From positions 3,430,001 through 3,494,000 of the forward strand of contig NZ_CP007031.1 in NCBI RefSeq assembly GCF_000224005.2: a DNA stretch of 64,000 nucleotides, given 5' to 3'. The notes under the pieces are model-generated. The model was given only the letters and a program-made list of their open reading frames with translations, searched no databases and was not told where the DNA came from. The position numbers and the translations under genes are program-made. Positions 62,525 to 64,000 of the stretch are shown here, one piece after another; position 1 is the first letter of the stretch; every line of letters starts with the position of its first letter. The stretch comes from Marichromatium purpuratum 984 (GTDB lineage Bacteria > Pseudomonadota > Gammaproteobacteria > Chromatiales > Chromatiaceae).

Positions 62525-63523
62525 ATGCAAGCACCGCGACGACTGGCGATCACCCCCGGCGAACCGGCAGGGATCGGCCCCGACCTGATAGCCCGGCTCG
62601 CCCAGGCCCCACAATCCGCCGAGCTGGTGGCGATCGCCGACCCGCACCTGTTGCGCGCCCGCGCCCGCGCCCTCGGACTCGCACTCGAGACTCTGCCCTT
62701 CGACCCCGACCAGGCGCCCGCCCCCAACCAGCCGGGCACCATCCGGGTGCTGCCGGTGGCGCTGCGCGCCCCGGTCACTCCCGGCCAGCTCGATCCGACC
62801 AACGCCGATTATGTGCTCGAGACCCTGGCCTGGGCCTGCGACGGCTGCCGCGACGGCGGCTTCGACGCCCTGGTCACCGGCCCGGTGCACAAGGGGGTGA
62901 TCAACGACGCCGGCCTCCCCTTCACCGGGCACACCGAGTTCCTCGCCGAGCGCTGCCGCGCCCACCCGGTGATGATGCTCGCCACCGACGAGCTGCGGGT
63001 GGCGCTGGTCACCACCCATCTGCCGCTCGCCGCGGTCCCGGCGGCGATCACCCGCGAGCGCGTCGAGCTGACCCTGGAGCTGCTCGGGCGCGACCTGCGC
63101 GAGCGTTTCGGCATCGCCCGACCGCGCATCCTGGTATGCGGACTCAACCCGCACGCCGGCGAGGGCGGCTATCTGGGACGCGAGGAGATCGAGGTGATCG
63201 AGCCGGCGCTGGCGCGACTGCGCGACTCGGGGATGGAGCTGATCGGCCCGCTGCCGGCCGACACCGCCTTCGTCCCCGAGCGCATCGCCGCGAGCGACGC
63301 GGTGGTGGCGATGTATCACGACCAGGGGCTGCCGGTGCTCAAGCACCTGGGCTTCGGACGCGCGGTCAATGTCACCCTGGGGCTGCCGATCATCCGCACC
63401 TCGGTCGATCACGGCACCGCGCTCGATCTCGCCGGCACCGATCGTGCCGATCTCGGCAGTCTCGAACAGGCGCTGGCGCTGGCGCAGCGGATGGCCGAGC
63501 AGGTGCACGCCAACCCCGGCTGA
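62525..63523 (+). CDS. pdxA: 4-hydroxythreonine-4-phosphate dehydrogenase
   Basis: A 332-residue enzyme of pyridoxal phosphate synthesis that oxidises 4-phosphohydroxythreonine. Family marks: '[20 protein letters not shown]' at the N terminus, '[20 protein letters not shown]' and 'GHTEFLAER' with metal-binding His, '[17 protein letters not shown]', and '[16 protein letters not shown]' near the end with the other metal ligands. I chose Met at 62525; the open frame extends 59 codons upstream without conserved sequence. It is divergent from hppA. Confidence 0.95.
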   Translation: MQAPRRLAITPGEPAGIGPDLIARLAQAPQSAELVAIADPHLLRARARALGLALETLPFDPDQAPAPNQPGTIRVLPVALRAPVTPGQLDPTNADYVLETLAWACDGCRDGGFDALVTGPVHKGVINDAGLPFTGHTEFLAERCRAHPVMMLATDELRVALVTTHLPLAAVPAAITRERVELTLELLGRDLRERFGIARPRILVCGLNPHAGEGGYLGREEIEVIEPALARLRDSGMELIGPLPADTAFVPERIAASDAVVAMYHDQGLPVLKHLGFGRAVNVTLGLPIIRTSVDHGTALDLAGTDRADLGSLEQALALAQRMAEQVHANPG

Positions 63524-63576
63524 GGCCCGTCACGGAACCACGCCGGGACGCATGACTCGAAACCAACGCAGAGCAG

Positions 63577-63600
63577 CCCCGGCGGCGGACGCCACCGGGG
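63577..63600. terminator. Hairpin between convergent pdxA and the oxidoreductase gene
   Basis: A 10-base stem CCCCGGCGGC/GCCACCGGGG with one G-T wobble position and loop GGAC. It lies 54 bases behind pdxA; there is no U-tract. Confidence 0.45.
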
Positions 63601-63699
63601 CCGCGTGCCCATCGATCGTCGCTCACGGGCTTACAGCCTTCCTTAGCGGAGGCTGGTCACTGCCGTTGGAGGTCGACTCGAACCGCCGGGAGGCGCGGC

Positions 63700-64000
63700 T
63701 CAGGCGCCGATGCGGGCGCGCACCTCGAGCGCGACCTCGAGCGCCTTGAGTCCGGTACGCCCGTCGACCAGCGGCGCACCACCGCCACGCACCGTCTCGA
63801 CGAAGGCGGCGATCTCGCAGTCGAGCGGCTTGACCGCCTCGACCTGTACCCGCTCGCGCTCGATGCGCGGACGCGGCTCGCCCTCGACCTGGTGCGGCGC
63901 GGCGATGTCGATGGTCTGGGCGATGAAATCGAGGGCGAGATAGCGGCGCGGCTGGAACACCCGGATGCGGCGCGTGGTGCGCTCCGAGACGCGGCTGGCG
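63700..64000 (-). CDS. Gfo/Idh/MocA-family oxidoreductase, C-terminal part only
   Basis: The last 100 codons of a minus-strand gene whose start lies outside the window. The visible part reads in frame from the window edge: 'ASRVSERTTRRIRVFQPRRY', 'LALDFIAQTIDIAAPHQVEG' and 'PLDCEIAAFVETVRGGGAPL', 'DGRTGLKALEVALEVRARIG'. This is the C-terminal strand sheet and final helix of Gfo/Idh/MocA sugar or glycan oxidoreductases, which have an N-terminal NAD(P)-binding domain (missing here). The substrate cannot be told. Confidence 0.8.
   Translation of the reverse strand, partial: ASRVSERTTRRIRVFQPRRYLALDFIAQTIDIAAPHQVEGEPRPRIERERVQVEAVKPLDCEIAAFVETVRGGGAPLVDGRTGLKALEVALEVRARIGA

Overview
The window is GC-rich, densely packed bacterial DNA with long antisense ORF shadows over nearly every gene. 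Its content fits a motile, autotrophic gammaproteobacterium, most likely a purple sulfur bacterium (Chromatiaceae) or a relative. The basis is a form IA RubisCO/alpha-carboxysome operon, a dihaem cytochrome c with a b561 partner, PomA/PomB-type (sodium-type) flagellar stators, several chemoreceptors and an Mrp/MBH-like antiporter cluster. The family assignment is inference; no rRNA or tRNA gene was seen.

Left part (1-27.3 kb): a redox cluster (PepSY fragment, cytochrome b561, dihaem cytochrome c, EF-hand protein), a CheB-CheR-PAS hybrid, pyrD, an EamA exporter, a DJ-1/PfpI protein and an OsmC protein. Then comes a tightly overlapped operon at 9.07-16.9 kb: a TRPM-type SLOG protein, a RyR-domain protein, MlaE/MlaF/MlaD-like lipid-transport proteins, an auxiliary lipoprotein, a HIT-like protein and an EamA transporter. 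Converging on it is a 1592-residue DUF4062-STAND-WD40 protein. A SEC-C protein, a BPSS1780-type membrane protein and a YgiQ radical SAM protein follow.

Middle part (27.7-41.3 kb): pomA-pomB-pilZ; an RND efflux pump with its adaptor, divergent from a TetR regulator across a clear palindromic operator; a small RRM protein; and three chemoreceptors (one membrane MCP, one soluble CZB type, one Cache type).

Right part (41.5-64 kb) looks like a carbon-concentrating region. A plus-strand operon has the gene order of the antiporter module of membrane-bound hydrogenase (E, F, G, DUF4040, MbhE/B, C, D) plus two further large proton-channel subunits. The last subunit ends in a perfect 18-bp tandem repeat and a peptidoglycan-binding domain. 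On the minus strand, from right to left, lie hppA (membrane pyrophosphatase), a SulP/BicA-like anion transporter, a small protein resembling the RubisCO small subunit and rich in cysteine, then cbbL, cbbS, csoS2, csoSCA, csoS4A, csoS4B, two near-identical csoS1 genes, a ferritin-like gene, acRAF, a short disordered protein that may be an orphan McdB, and a cbbR-type LysR regulator. pdxA and a truncated Gfo/Idh/MocA oxidoreductase close the window.

The best candidates for undescribed biology are the SLOG-RyR-Mla operon (with an ABC ATPase lacking its catalytic Glu and switch His), the peptidoglycan-binding antiporter subunit beside the carboxysome genes, and the stand-alone RubisCO-small-subunit-like protein.
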